Part shown: in pieces, positions 1-7,902 of the stretch
Layout: each line of letters opens with the position of its first letter
How positions within the stretch are numbered: the first letter of the stretch is position 1
NCBI GenBank assembly: GCA_015999745.1
Contig: JAECQP010000022.1
Span: 1-51,870 of the forward strand
Direction: 5' to 3'
From: Sphingobacteriia bacterium
GTDB lineage: Bacteria > Bacteroidota > Bacteroidia > Chitinophagales > Chitinophagaceae
Length of the DNA stretch: 51,870 nucleotides
Made by a program: the position numbers and the translations under genes
The notes under the pieces: model-generated
The model's input: the letters and a program-made list of their open reading frames with translations, nothing else
What the model was told of the DNA's origin: nothing
Database searches by the model: none

Positions 1-514
1 AATAGATCAGGGTAATACCTGCCAGTACACCCAATGTGGAGTAGGTATCTATTTGTAAATGCCGCCCGCTCGATTCAAGCGCCAGTGATTTGTTCTTTTT
101 CCCCACTTTTATGCAATACGCGCCTGCCAGGTAATTCATAACGGCGGTGATTGCCACGAGCCAGATACCCTGGTCCAGTTGTTTTACCTGCGTTTTATCG
201 AGCATGTTCATCACTGTTTCGTAGATGATCATGATGCCGGCTGCAATCACCAGGCTTCCTTCCGCGGCCGCAGAAATAAATTCTGCCTTGCCATGCCCGT
301 AGGGGTGGTCCTGGTCTCTTGGTTTGGAAGCTACATATAAACTGTACAGGCCAATAAATCCGGCGATAATATTCACGATGCTTTCCAAAGCATCCGATAA
401 TATGGCCAGGGAGGCAGTGAGGTAATAAGCGGTAATCTTTACCACAAAGAGCACCAGGCTTAAGATGGTGATCCATTTCTGCACCTGGTAATTCTGCAGT
501 GGCTTATTGGTCAT
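1..514 (-). CDS. Cation diffusion facilitator (CDF) transporter, C-terminus cut by window edge
   Basis: The reading frame from the ATG at 514 runs off the left edge; 171 residues are visible. It begins MTNKPLQNYQ and shows the CDF transmembrane core: SDALES at residues 40-45 in the first metal-binding helix and HPYGHGKAE at 70-78 at the cytoplasmic end of the next helix, with hydrophobic segments around 15-35, 37-60, 83-100 and 115-130. CDF proteins export divalent metals (Zn, Fe, Mn, Co or Cd) in exchange for protons. The second site-A aspartate of FieF is a serine here (DxxxS), so the metal cannot be guessed from motifs. It lies 34 bp downstream of the OsmC-like gene on the same strand and probably belongs to the same operon. 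Family call is firm, substrate unknown. Confidence 0.88.
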   Translation of the reverse strand, partial: MTNKPLQNYQVQKWITILSLVLFVVKITAYYLTASLAILSDALESIVNIIAGFIGLYSLYVASKPRDQDHPYGHGKAEFISAAAEGSLVIAAGIMIIYETVMNMLDKTQVKQLDQGIWLVAITAVMNYLAGAYCIKVGKKNKSLALESSGRHLQIDTYSTLGVLAGITLIY

Positions 515-548
515 AACGCTTATTTTTTAGCAGGCGTATTGCAGCGCA

Positions 549-962
549 CTAACTGATCACTCTGCTGGTATAATTGATAGGGCAATGTTTTGCCAGCATG
601 GCCGAGATGCCGCAATACTTCTCCATAGACAGGTTCACGGCGCGGGCCAGTTTATCCTGATCGGCGGGATCTACATCGCAACTGTACACCAGGTCGATAC
701 TTTTAAACACTTTGGGATGTTCATCGGTCTGTTCTGCTTCTGCGGTGATTTCCAGTTTGCTGAATTTCACTTTCATCTTGGTTAGGATATCTGCTACATC
801 CATTCCACTGCATCCGCACAAAGAACCCAACAACATTTTTTTTGGACTCATTCCGCTATCCAGCCCTCCACCGTCTTTGGTGGTATCCATTCTTACTGTA
901 TGACCATTGTCGGAAGTGCAGTCGAAAGCCAGCGCTTCCTGCCAGGTAGTGGTTACTTTCAT
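549..962 (-). CDS. OsmC-like peroxide-reactive protein
   Basis: A 137-residue OsmC/Ohr superfamily protein of the YhfA-like type. The two cysteines expected of this fold are present: C51 in CGCSGMDVADIL at the start of the long central helix (with an extra C49 beside it) and C117 in SMEKYCGIS. In the family these thiols reduce organic hydroperoxides or bind reactive sulfur compounds in the cytoplasm. The start overlaps the stop of the superoxide dismutase gene by four bases (ATGA at 962-959), so the two are translationally coupled. The pairing with a superoxide dismutase supports an oxidative-defence role. Length is normal. The exact substrate cannot be read from the sequence. Confidence 0.9.
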   Translation of the reverse strand: MKVTTTWQEALAFDCTSDNGHTVRMDTTKDGGGLDSGMSPKKMLLGSLCGCSGMDVADILTKMKVKFSKLEITAEAEQTDEHPKVFKSIDLVYSCDVDPADQDKLARAVNLSMEKYCGISAMLAKHCPINYTSRVIS

Positions 963-1690
963 ATATCAGATCTTGATTGAACAAATTCCCAGTTGACTAC
1001 ATTCCACCAGTTGTTGATATAGTCGGGTCTCTTGTTCTGGTATTTTAAATAATAGGCGTGCTCCCATACATCCAGCGCCAGCAATGGTTTTCCTTTCAGC
1101 GGGCTGAGATCCATCAGCGGATTGTCCTGATTGGGAGTAGAACCTATTGCCAGTTGGTGATCGGCGGTTTCTATCAGCCATGCCCAACCGCTCCCAAACC
1201 TGTTTTTACCTGCATCGGTAAACTGTGTTTTGAATGCTTCGAATGATCCGAAGGAACGGTCGATGGCTGCGGCCAGTTTGCCGGTTGGTTGAGAAGATGC
1301 GCCGCCTTTCATGCATTGCCAGAATAACTCGTGGTTATAATGCCCCCCACCATTATTCCTCATTTTGGCGGAATACTTCGAAATAGCGCCAAGCAACGCT
1401 TCCAGGGAAACCTGGTTGGTATCTACTTTTTCCGCTACACAGGCTTCTCCCAGGTTTTTGGTATACGCGGCTGCGTGTTTGGTGTAGTGAATTTCCATGG
1501 TAAGCGCATCAATTACAGGTTCCAGTGCGGTGTAGCCATAAGGAAGGGGTTGTTGTGCATACCCTCCGCCAACCGGAGTATTACCGGCTGCAAAGCTAAA
1601 GGAGGGTAGTACAGATAATCCGATACCTGCTGCCAATCCGGCTTTGCCGGTTGTTTTGATAAAGGCTCTTCTGCTGTTATGTTGTTTCAT
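959..1690 (-). CDS. sodA: Superoxide dismutase, Mn-type pattern, Tat-exported
   Basis: 243 residues from the ATG at 1690; a longer frame opens further upstream but lies inside the preceding permease gene, while the 1690 start gives a clean export signal. Residues 1-35 form a twin-arginine signal (SRRAFIK at 6-12, then a hydrophobic stretch and an Ala-rich end), so the enzyme should be folded in the cytoplasm and exported. Metal ligands are H68, H120, D207 and H211 (LDVWEH). The outer-sphere pattern is that of Mn enzymes: glycine at 116 in NNGGGHYNH and glutamine at 188 in NQDNPL; Fe enzymes usually place the glutamine at the first position. It dismutates superoxide to oxygen and peroxide. It overlaps the permease end by 14 bp and the OsmC-like start by 4 bp. 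Mn versus cambialistic use is inferred. Confidence 0.93.
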   Translation of the reverse strand: MKQHNSRRAFIKTTGKAGLAAGIGLSVLPSFSFAAGNTPVGGGYAQQPLPYGYTALEPVIDALTMEIHYTKHAAAYTKNLGEACVAEKVDTNQVSLEALLGAISKYSAKMRNNGGGHYNHELFWQCMKGGASSQPTGKLAAAIDRSFGSFEAFKTQFTDAGKNRFGSGWAWLIETADHQLAIGSTPNQDNPLMDLSPLKGKPLLALDVWEHAYYLKYQNKRPDYINNWWNVVNWEFVQSRSDI

Positions 1691-3122
1691 GATTTTTTTT
1701 TCTTTTAAAGTTAGCAAAAAATGCACGCACCTGTTGAAAGGTTCTGTAGTAGAATTCCTGGTTAAATAATTGTGAATCATGCATGGCTTTGTAGATCAGG
1801 AATCCGCTGATGGGAATCAGCAGATAAGTGGAGAGCCACATTCCGTTTAAAGCGCTGGCCTGTCCGGACTTTACAAATTTTTCGCCAAAAGTGTTGAACA
1901 GATGAAAAATAACAAAGAAGATGATGGCAAATACCAGCGGGGTTCCCAATCCTCCTTTTCGTATAATGGATCCCAGCGGCGCACCGATCAGAAATAATAC
2001 CAGGCAGGCCACGGAAAGCGTAAACTTTCTGTGCCACTCAATTTCGTGCATGCGGAGTGATTCTGCTTTTTCATCCGAATCCCTCGACATCATATCGATG
2101 GTTCCCTTAATGGTGGCCATCTGATTGGCGGCTGCATCCGCAATGCCCGCTTTTAAACTATCCGGAATAAGCCTCTCTGCTTTTACGGTAGGAAGTGGTT
2201 GCTTTGCCGGCATTTTCCATCCCGTATCGGTATAGCGCGCAAAGCGGAGATAAGGCGAAATTTCTTTTGCAGACCGTTTGGCATAAAATGTATCTACATG
2301 CTTCAGTGAGTCAATCGCATCATTGAGCTGGCGGATACTCAGCATCTTCGGATCGTAAAAAGCGCTGTCCCCGGTTTTGTTCATCTGGAAACTTTTCAGG
2401 TCAAAGATTTTCTTGTATTCCCTAAAGCCCATGCGGGTAAACTGTGTATTGGTAATAACCCGCTGTCCTTTTTCTTCGTAGCGCCAACCGTTTTTCAGGA
2501 TGAACTCAAGGAACCTTTTGTCCTTTGTTACCCGCATAACACCGCTCTCTGCAATCAGAATATTGTCTTGCAGGCTATAGCCCTTTTCAAAAATCACTAC
2601 ATCGTGAATTACGCTGTCGTTCTTTTCCTTTTTACCCAGTTTAATAACATAGCCATCAATCTTATCGTAGAAAACACCTTCTTTGATGTCGATGGAAGGT
2701 TTGGATACAATGATATCATATTTCAGTGCACTCAGTTTGAGCTGGGTCACCGGAATGATGTTGTTGGCAAACAGGAATGCCAGTCCGCAAATGAATAAAG
2801 TGATTACCAGTAAGGGACGCATGAAACGCAACAGGGGGATGCCCGCCGCTTTAATGGCTACCAGCTCAAAGGATTCGCCCAGATTGCCAAAGGTCATGAT
2901 CGAGGAAAACAATAGGGCCAGGGGTAATGCCGTTGGTACCCAGAACAGGGTTACCAGGCCTACCAGTTTTAGGACGGTCAGTAAATCCAGGCCCTTTCCC
3001 ACCAGGTCGTCTATGTATAACCAGAAGAACTGCATGGTTAATACGAAGATGGAAATAAGGAATGCGGCTATGAAAGGACCCACAAAAGAGCGGATAATCA
3101 GTATGTCCAGTTTTTTTATCAC
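1677..3122 (-). CDS. LptF/LptG (YjgP/YjgQ) family permease
   Basis: 481 residues. The N-terminal part has the family signature: a first helix at about 10-35 (IRSFVGPFIAAFLISIFVL), a second at 50-75, FGNLGESFELVAIKAAG near 80-95 and a third helix at 100-120, then a large periplasmic beta-jellyroll-type domain, then three C-terminal helices from about 365. LptF and LptG form the membrane part of the LptB2FG transporter that extracts lipopolysaccharide. The periplasmic domain carries an inserted charged stretch around 235-360, making it longer than the roughly 360 residues of E. coli LptF. The start is a GTG at 3122: the codon before it is TAA and the next ATG lies within the first helix. It is the first gene of the minus-strand run that continues into the dismutase. 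Confidence 0.9.
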   Translation of the reverse strand: MIKKLDILIIRSFVGPFIAAFLISIFVLTMQFFWLYIDDLVGKGLDLLTVLKLVGLVTLFWVPTALPLALLFSSIMTFGNLGESFELVAIKAAGIPLLRFMRPLLVITLFICGLAFLFANNIIPVTQLKLSALKYDIIVSKPSIDIKEGVFYDKIDGYVIKLGKKEKNDSVIHDVVIFEKGYSLQDNILIAESGVMRVTKDKRFLEFILKNGWRYEEKGQRVITNTQFTRMGFREYKKIFDLKSFQMNKTGDSAFYDPKMLSIRQLNDAIDSLKHVDTFYAKRSAKEISPYLRFARYTDTGWKMPAKQPLPTVKAERLIPDSLKAGIADAAANQMATIKGTIDMMSRDSDEKAESLRMHEIEWHRKFTLSVACLVLFLIGAPLGSIIRKGGLGTPLVFAIIFFVIFHLFNTFGEKFVKSGQASALNGMWLSTYLLIPISGFLIYKAMHDSQLFNQEFYYRTFQQVRAFFANFKRKKNHETT

Positions 3123-3146
3123 TTAACCTGTCTTAATATTGTTGTT

Positions 3147-3764
3147 ATGAGTGCAGCAAAAGTAACACTTTCACCAAAGGAACTGGAGTTGGTGAATAAT
3201 GCGGACTGGATTTTAACAAAGAACAGGATTATTCAGAAAGTGACCGATCTTTTTGGTGAGATCAGCAATACCTACCGGAGCGACGCCGGTAAGTATACCG
3301 GATTTGCCCATTCTGAAGTTTTTAACATGGAACCCAAAATCTCCAAAGGGGAGCAATACCAGTCACTCCCTTATGTAATGCTGGATTATCCCCGATTCTT
3401 TACCCAGCAGGACGTGATGGCCATCCGTACTTTTTTCTGGTGGGGCAATCACTGCAGCATTCAGCTGGTGCTGAAAGGCAGGTACCTGGCGGAATATGGA
3501 CCCTCTGTCAACAATTACTTTCAGTTATTTGGGAAATACGCTGCTGAAACCCGCGACTGGTACATAGGCATAGGATCAGACCCCTGGCAGCACCATTTTG
3601 AGAAGGATAATTACCTGCCCATTGCCGATTGGAACGGGCAATCGGTTACCGGGCTCCCCTTTTTGAAACTGGCAAAAAAAATCCCACTGCAGGAGTGGGA
3701 TGATATTGATCAGTTTATGACCAGGCATTTTAACCGGCTTTTGGCCATGTTAACCGAATACTAG
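3147..3764 (+). CDS. Conserved hypothetical protein, Trp/Tyr-rich, cytoplasmic
   Basis: 205 residues with no signal peptide and no membrane helix; I do not recognise the family. It has an N-terminal helical part (residues 1-45) and then a region unusually rich in aromatic residues, including RTFFWWGNHCS near 95-105, RDWYIGIG near 136-143 and PWQHHFEKDNYLP near 146-158. It is divergent from the permease gene across only 24 bp, and convergent with the START-like gene, whose stop lies 6 bp past its own. A 7-bp inverted repeat (3750-3756 with 3767-3773) spans both stop codons and could form a small shared hairpin. It looks like a real gene of average composition; function unknown. Confidence 0.75.
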   Translation: MSAAKVTLSPKELELVNNADWILTKNRIIQKVTDLFGEISNTYRSDAGKYTGFAHSEVFNMEPKISKGEQYQSLPYVMLDYPRFFTQQDVMAIRTFFWWGNHCSIQLVLKGRYLAEYGPSVNNYFQLFGKYAAETRDWYIGIGSDPWQHHFEKDNYLPIADWNGQSVTGLPFLKLAKKIPLQEWDDIDQFMTRHFNRLLAMLTEY

Positions 3765-3769
3765 TCCGG

Positions 3770-4153
3770 TTAAGCACCAAGGCGGTGGAAGAGCTCCTTC
3801 ACCTGGTAGCCCCATAACTGGCTCTGATCCTTGATATCGCCTTTTTCGGCAAAATCCTTGATCACCAGGATGGTTTGGTTCGAAATCTCTGTTTTTTCGA
3901 TCCTGAACTCAAAATACTCGTTCTTATCGCTGTGCAACCAGTGAAAACGGATAAACTTGTTTTCTTCCTTGTCTACAATCTCAGCTTTATCGGGTACCCC
4001 CCCGTTCCAGGAGAAGCTGAACACATTTTCCCATTCATCTACTTTATCGGCAAACCACTCCTGCAAACCGGCGGGGGTTGCTAAAAACTCATATAAAATA
4101 ACGGGAGAACATCTAACCGGAAATTCTAACGTAAATAACTGCTTTTTACTCAT
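3770..4153 (-). CDS. START-like (SRPBCC/AHSA1-type) domain protein
   Basis: 127 residues making a single helix-grip fold domain. The characteristic elements are visible: a first strand (QLFTLEFPVRCSP), the LYEFLATPAGLQEWFADKV segment at 20-38 with the conserved Trp found in AHSA1-like proteins, a central strand pair with Trp-His (FIRFHWLHSDK), and a C-terminal helix (SQLWGYQVKELFHRLGA). Proteins of this group bind hydrophobic ligands or act as co-chaperones; this short, single-domain form is common in Bacteroidota and has no assigned role. It is monocistronic, convergent with the unknown gene on its right and divergent from rpoD across 231 bp. Confidence 0.75.
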   Translation of the reverse strand: MSKKQLFTLEFPVRCSPVILYEFLATPAGLQEWFADKVDEWENVFSFSWNGGVPDKAEIVDKEENKFIRFHWLHSDKNEYFEFRIEKTEISNQTILVIKDFAEKGDIKDQSQLWGYQVKELFHRLGA

Positions 4154-4384
4154 TCAATTTTCTTTAACCAGCTATGGTAGCGTGCAATAATATTAAATAA
4201 TACCTATCCCCCAAATGTTTTATTAAAAAATCGCCGTTTTTTAATTCCAGAATGCATTTCCAGAGAGGGTTAACCTTGCTTAAATTGTTGTAAATCATTT
4301 GTTTATACGATTTTTTTGAAAGGACCGTCAAAAGAGTTAAATTCAGTTTTCCTAATCTGTCCTTTAAAACTGTTTATGATGAGT

Positions 4385-5251
4385 ATGAGACAACTCAAAA
4401 TAACAAAATCCATCACCAACAGGGAATCCCAGAGTTTGGAGAAATATTTACAGGAAATTGGGAAGGTAGAACTGATTCAACCCGAAGAAGAAGTAAGGCT
4501 GGCTGTTCAGATCCGTACCGGCGACCAGAGAGCGTTAGACCGGCTGGTTAAATCAAACCTTCGGTTTGTAGTTTCCGTTGCCAAACAGTATCAAAACCAG
4601 GGGCTCACCTTATCGGATCTGATCAACGAAGGCAACCTGGGGCTGATTAAAGCAGCCCTCCGTTTTGATGAAACCAGGGGATTTAAATTTATTTCCTATG
4701 CTGTATGGTGGATCCGCCAGAGCATTCTCCAGTCGCTGGCAGAACAAAGCCGGATTGTGCGGCTACCCCTGAACAAAGTGGGTCTTACCAACCGGATCAG
4801 CAAGGCTTATCAGCAACTGGAGCAGGAATTTGAACGCGAGCCCACCACAGAAGAACTGGCAGAACTGCTGGATCTGCCGCTTGAAGAAGTGACGGCTACC
4901 ATGAGCGCCGGATTTCGCCATGTAAGCATGGATACCCCCCTGATGGACGGAGAAGGGGGCACAATCATGGATCTGATGGAAAACACCAATACCGCCGGAA
5001 CAGACGATCGACTGGTGTACCACGAGTCGTTGCACAAAGAGATAGAAAGAAGCCTGCAAACACTGACCGACCGCCAAAAAACCGTGCTATGCTATTTTTT
5101 TGGAATAGGCGTGGACCATGCGCTGAGCCTCGAAGATATTGGCGTAAGGTTCAACCTCACCCGCGAAAGGGTACGCCAGATCAAGGATAAAGCTATTACC
5201 AAACTACGCTCCGCCAAACGCAGCAACTATCTCCGCGTGTACCTGGGCTAA
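4385..5251 (+). CDS. rpoD: Primary RNA polymerase sigma factor (RpoD/SigA family)
   Basis: 288 residues from the ATG at 4385 ([10 protein letters not shown]), the start conserved in Bacteroidota; ATGs at 4376 and 4379 are in frame just before it. It lacks region 1.1 and the long non-conserved insert of E. coli RpoD, as is normal in this phylum. Region 1.2 is YLQEIG; region 2 includes [11 protein letters not shown] and [20 protein letters not shown], the core- and -10-binding part; region 3 follows at about 110-190; region 4 at about 225-280 carries the helix-turn-helix ([20 protein letters not shown]) that contacts the -33 element. It directs housekeeping transcription from promoters of the TAnnTTTG type seen elsewhere in this window. 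It stands alone, with 64 bp to ffh. The 231-bp upstream gap (4154-4384) shows no exact promoter match. Confidence 0.95.
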   Translation: MRQLKITKSITNRESQSLEKYLQEIGKVELIQPEEEVRLAVQIRTGDQRALDRLVKSNLRFVVSVAKQYQNQGLTLSDLINEGNLGLIKAALRFDETRGFKFISYAVWWIRQSILQSLAEQSRIVRLPLNKVGLTNRISKAYQQLEQEFEREPTTEELAELLDLPLEEVTATMSAGFRHVSMDTPLMDGEGGTIMDLMENTNTAGTDDRLVYHESLHKEIERSLQTLTDRQKTVLCYFFGIGVDHALSLEDIGVRFNLTRERVRQIKDKAITKLRSAKRSNYLRVYLG

Positions 5252-5277
5252 TTCAGCGGTATTTATATTATAGCCAG

Positions 5278-5285
5278 TATATTTG
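5278..5285 (+). promoter_or_regulatory. Candidate -7 box of the ffh promoter
   Basis: TATATTTG matches the Bacteroidota -7 consensus TAnnTTTG exactly and lies 30 nt before the ffh ATG. No TTG is present at the expected -33 distance, only a weak TTC at 5252-5254. Confidence 0.5.
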
Positions 5286-5315
5286 CACCTCTTTAAATTA
5301 AGCAAAGGGGTCATT

Positions 5316-6638
5316 ATGTTTCAAAGTCTATCGGAAAAACTGGAATCCGCGTTCAAGAACCTCAAAGGGGAAGCGCGGATTAATGAACTGAATATAGCCA
5401 ATACGGTCAAGGATATTCGCAGGGCCCTGCTGGATGCCGATGTGAATTTTAAAATAGCCAAAGAATTTACCGAGAAGGTAAAAGATAAGGCGGTAGGCGA
5501 AAAGGTAATCAACTCGATCAGCCCGGGTCAGTTAATGACCAAGATTGTACAGGATGAGCTTACCGAGCTGATGGGGGGGCGGGAAGCCGATTTCAATATC
5601 ACCGGAAACCCTGCAGTAATTCTGATAGCAGGGTTACAGGGTAGTGGTAAAACCACTTTTACCGGTAAGCTGGCCAATTACCTGAAAACCAAAAAAGGGA
5701 AATCCCCATTGGTGGTGGCTGCGGATATTTATCGTCCTGCAGCGATCGACCAGTTGACCGTATTGGCAGAGCAGATCGGGGTGAGTATTTACAGTGAGCG
5801 GGAAAACCAAGACGCGGTTTCTATTGCACAGAATGCAATTAAGGAAGCAAAAGCAACCAATAAGAATGTTGTCATCATTGATACAGCGGGCCGTTTGGCC
5901 ATCGACGAAGTGATGATGACTGAAGTGGCCAATATCAAGGCGGCCGTGAACCCGACAGAGATCCTCTTTGTGGTGGATTCCATGACTGGCCAGGATGCAG
6001 TGAATACAGCAAAAGCGTTCAACGACCGGCTCAACTTTTCGGGTGTGGTACTGACCAAACTGGATGGTGACACCCGGGGTGGTGCAGCCCTCTCTATCAA
6101 ATACACGGTAGATAAACCGATCAAGTTTGTCAGCAGCGGAGAGAAACTGGATACCCTGGATGTGTTTTATCCGGAAAGGATGGCGCAGCGAATCCTGGGA
6201 ATGGGTGATATTACCTCCCTGGTAGAAAAAGCACAGGCCCAGTTCAATGAAGCGGAAGCCAGGAAACTGGAGAAAAAGATTCGTAAGAATCAGTTTGATT
6301 TCCAGGATTTCATGGATCAGCTGCAGCAGATCAAGAAAATGGGTAACCTGAAAGACCTGATGGGTATGATTCCCGGCGTGGGCAAGGCCGTAAAAGATAT
6401 TGATATCAAAGACGATGCTTTCAAAGGAATAGAAGCCATGATCAGTTCTATGACTCCTTTCGAAAGAGCCAATCCCGATTCCCTGACCCAGGGCAGAAAA
6501 CTGCGGATTGCCAAAGGAAGCGGAAAAGATATTCAGGAAGTGAATGCCTTTATGAAGCAGTTTGAGCAGATGAAGCAGATGATGAAGATGATGAACAATA
6601 TGCCGATGGGTGGCAGGATCCCCGGAATGAAGAGATAA
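5316..6638 (+). CDS. ffh: Signal recognition particle protein Ffh
   Basis: 440 residues from the ATG at 5316; a TTG at 5283 is also in frame, but the 5316 start matches the family N-terminus (MFQSLSEKLESAF). The N domain covers about 1-90. The G domain has the P-loop GLQGSGKTT at 106-114, DTAGRL, TKLDGDTRGG and the SRP insertion box. The Met-rich M domain that binds 4.5S RNA and signal peptides runs from about 310, ending in MMKMMNNMPMGG. With FtsY and 4.5S RNA it targets nascent membrane proteins to SecYEG. Length is typical. An AAGGGG stretch at 5305-5310 sits 5 nt before the ATG and would be a rare Shine-Dalgarno-like site in this phylum. Confidence 0.97.
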   Translation: MFQSLSEKLESAFKNLKGEARINELNIANTVKDIRRALLDADVNFKIAKEFTEKVKDKAVGEKVINSISPGQLMTKIVQDELTELMGGREADFNITGNPAVILIAGLQGSGKTTFTGKLANYLKTKKGKSPLVVAADIYRPAAIDQLTVLAEQIGVSIYSERENQDAVSIAQNAIKEAKATNKNVVIIDTAGRLAIDEVMMTEVANIKAAVNPTEILFVVDSMTGQDAVNTAKAFNDRLNFSGVVLTKLDGDTRGGAALSIKYTVDKPIKFVSSGEKLDTLDVFYPERMAQRILGMGDITSLVEKAQAQFNEAEARKLEKKIRKNQFDFQDFMDQLQQIKKMGNLKDLMGMIPGVGKAVKDIDIKDDAFKGIEAMISSMTPFERANPDSLTQGRKLRIAKGSGKDIQEVNAFMKQFEQMKQMMKMMNNMPMGGRIPGMKR

Positions 6639-6706
6639 GCTATAATCAGATATTGTTATATATAAGTTCTTTTAATATAGCTTTAACTACCCGAAAAGAG
6701 ATCGGC

Positions 6707-6738
6707 TTTGGAAGTTAATTGCAAATCTATTACTTTCG
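6707..6738 (+). promoter_or_regulatory. Probable rpsP promoter
   Basis: TTTG at 6707-6710, a 20-nt spacer, then TACTTTCG at 6731-6738, which matches TAnnTTTG at all fixed positions but one. Spacing is that of the Bacteroidota -33/-7 pair. Transcription would start near 6742, giving a leader of about 55 nt. Confidence 0.55.
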
Positions 6739-6797
6739 CGCTGCTGGTTTCAACCAGAACATTAACCAATTTAATCACGCCTTATAAATTTCTATTT

Positions 6798-7277
6798 ATG
6801 GCAGTAAAAATGAGACTCCAGAGACACGGGAGTAAAAAAAGACCATTCTACTTTATCGTAGTAGCTGATGGTCGTGCACCAAGAGATGGTAAGTTCATCC
6901 AAAAGATCGGAACTTACAACCCATTAACGGTTCCTGCAACCATCCAGTTGGATCGTCAGAAAGCACTGGACTGGCTGAATAAGGGCGCTCAACCTACGGA
7001 CACCGTTCGCAGAATCCTTTCATTTAAAGGAGTATTGTACCTGAAACACCTGTTACGTGGTGTTAAATTGGGTCTGTTTGATGATGCAGCTGCAATGACC
7101 AAGTTCCAGGAATGGCACAATGAGCATGAAGCGAACATCACCCGCAGAAACGAAGAACACAAGAGCAAGCAGCGTGCTAAGAAAGCATACGTTCCTGTTG
7201 TGAAGAAAGTTGAAGTGAAGGAAGAAGCGCCTGCTGAAGCTGCAGCAACTGCCGAAGAAGGTACTGCTGAAGCGTAA
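6798..7277 (+). CDS. rpsP: 30S ribosomal protein S16
   Basis: 159 residues from the ATG at 6798 ([19 protein letters not shown]), the family start; the frame is open further upstream but that part has no S16 homology. The S16 core, including [22 protein letters not shown], takes up residues 1-85. A C-terminal extension follows that is rich in Lys, Glu and Ala (ending [18 protein letters not shown]), a usual feature of Bacteroidota S16, which is about twice the length of E. coli S16. It assembles into the 30S body. The gene has its own promoter and a strong terminator, so it is separated from rimM, with which it is co-transcribed in many other bacteria. Confidence 0.97.
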   Translation: MAVKMRLQRHGSKKRPFYFIVVADGRAPRDGKFIQKIGTYNPLTVPATIQLDRQKALDWLNKGAQPTDTVRRILSFKGVLYLKHLLRGVKLGLFDDAAAMTKFQEWHNEHEANITRRNEEHKSKQRAKKAYVPVVKKVEVKEEAPAEAAATAEEGTAEA

Positions 7278-7305
7278 GCCGAATTGCTGCCTGAACAAAT
7301 AGCTG

Positions 7306-7336
7306 AAAGGGTCCGGATTTTTTCGGACCCTTTTTT
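7306..7336 (+). terminator. Rho-independent terminator of rpsP
   Basis: A 10-bp stem, AAAGGGTCCG (7306-7315) with CGGACCCTTT (7324-7333), an 8-nt loop and a run of six T on the descending side. It lies 29 bp past the rpsP stop. Confidence 0.9.
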
Positions 7337-7380
7337 ATGTCTATAGGGTAAAACCGCAGATGCTTATTAACTTGCACCTG

Positions 7381-7902
7381 ATGAACGATTATATCAATAT
7401 TGGAAAAATAGTTGCGGCTTTTGGATTGAAGGGTGAAGTAATCCTTAAACATTCCCTCGGAAAAAAGACCACACTGAATGGTGTGAAGGCTTTGTTTGTG
7501 GAAGAAGTGAAGGGTTCCTACCTGCCTTACTTTATAGAATCCTCTAAGGCTAAGGATCACGAGGAAGTTTATGTAAAGCTGGAAGGCATTCATACAAAGG
7601 AAGCGGCCTCCCGCTTAAACACCAGGCAGGTTTGGTTGCCGGATGCAGATTTCAGAAAGCTGGCCGGAAAGAACGCACCGATTTCCCTGTTAGGCTATGA
7701 ACTCATCACCGATGAAGAGGAGAATCTCGGACCTATCGAAGAGGTGATTGAACAACCTCATCAGGTTTTACTGCGCGTATCACTGGAAGGTAATGAAGCC
7801 CTGATTCCCTTGCATGCAGAAACGCTGGACGAGATAGACCATGCAGGGAAGAAAGTATATGTAACACTTCCCGACGGGCTGCTCGATATTTACCGTTCCT
7901 GA
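7381..7902 (+). CDS. rimM: Ribosome maturation factor RimM
   Basis: 173 residues from the ATG at 7381 (MNDYINIGKIVAAFGLKGEV), which fits the family N-terminus; an in-frame ATG at 7360 would add only LINLHL. The N-terminal RimM barrel covers about 1-85. The C-terminal PRC-barrel-like domain covers about 95-173, with EEVIEQPHQVLLRV and ALIPLHAETLDEID. RimM binds S19 and helps assemble the 30S head. It follows the rpsP terminator, and TAACTTGC at 7368-7375, a near match to the -7 box, lies only 5 nt before the ATG. Its last 13 bp overlap the end of the convergent S41 peptidase gene. Confidence 0.95.
   Translation: MNDYINIGKIVAAFGLKGEVILKHSLGKKTTLNGVKALFVEEVKGSYLPYFIESSKAKDHEEVYVKLEGIHTKEAASRLNTRQVWLPDADFRKLAGKNAPISLLGYELITDEEENLGPIEEVIEQPHQVLLRVSLEGNEALIPLHAETLDEIDHAGKKVYVTLPDGLLDIYRS

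Noticed and set aside
195..476. 93-codon minus-strand frame within the CDF gene
   Set aside because: It is out of frame with the CDF protein, which has unmistakable SDALES and HPYGHGKAE motifs over the same bases.
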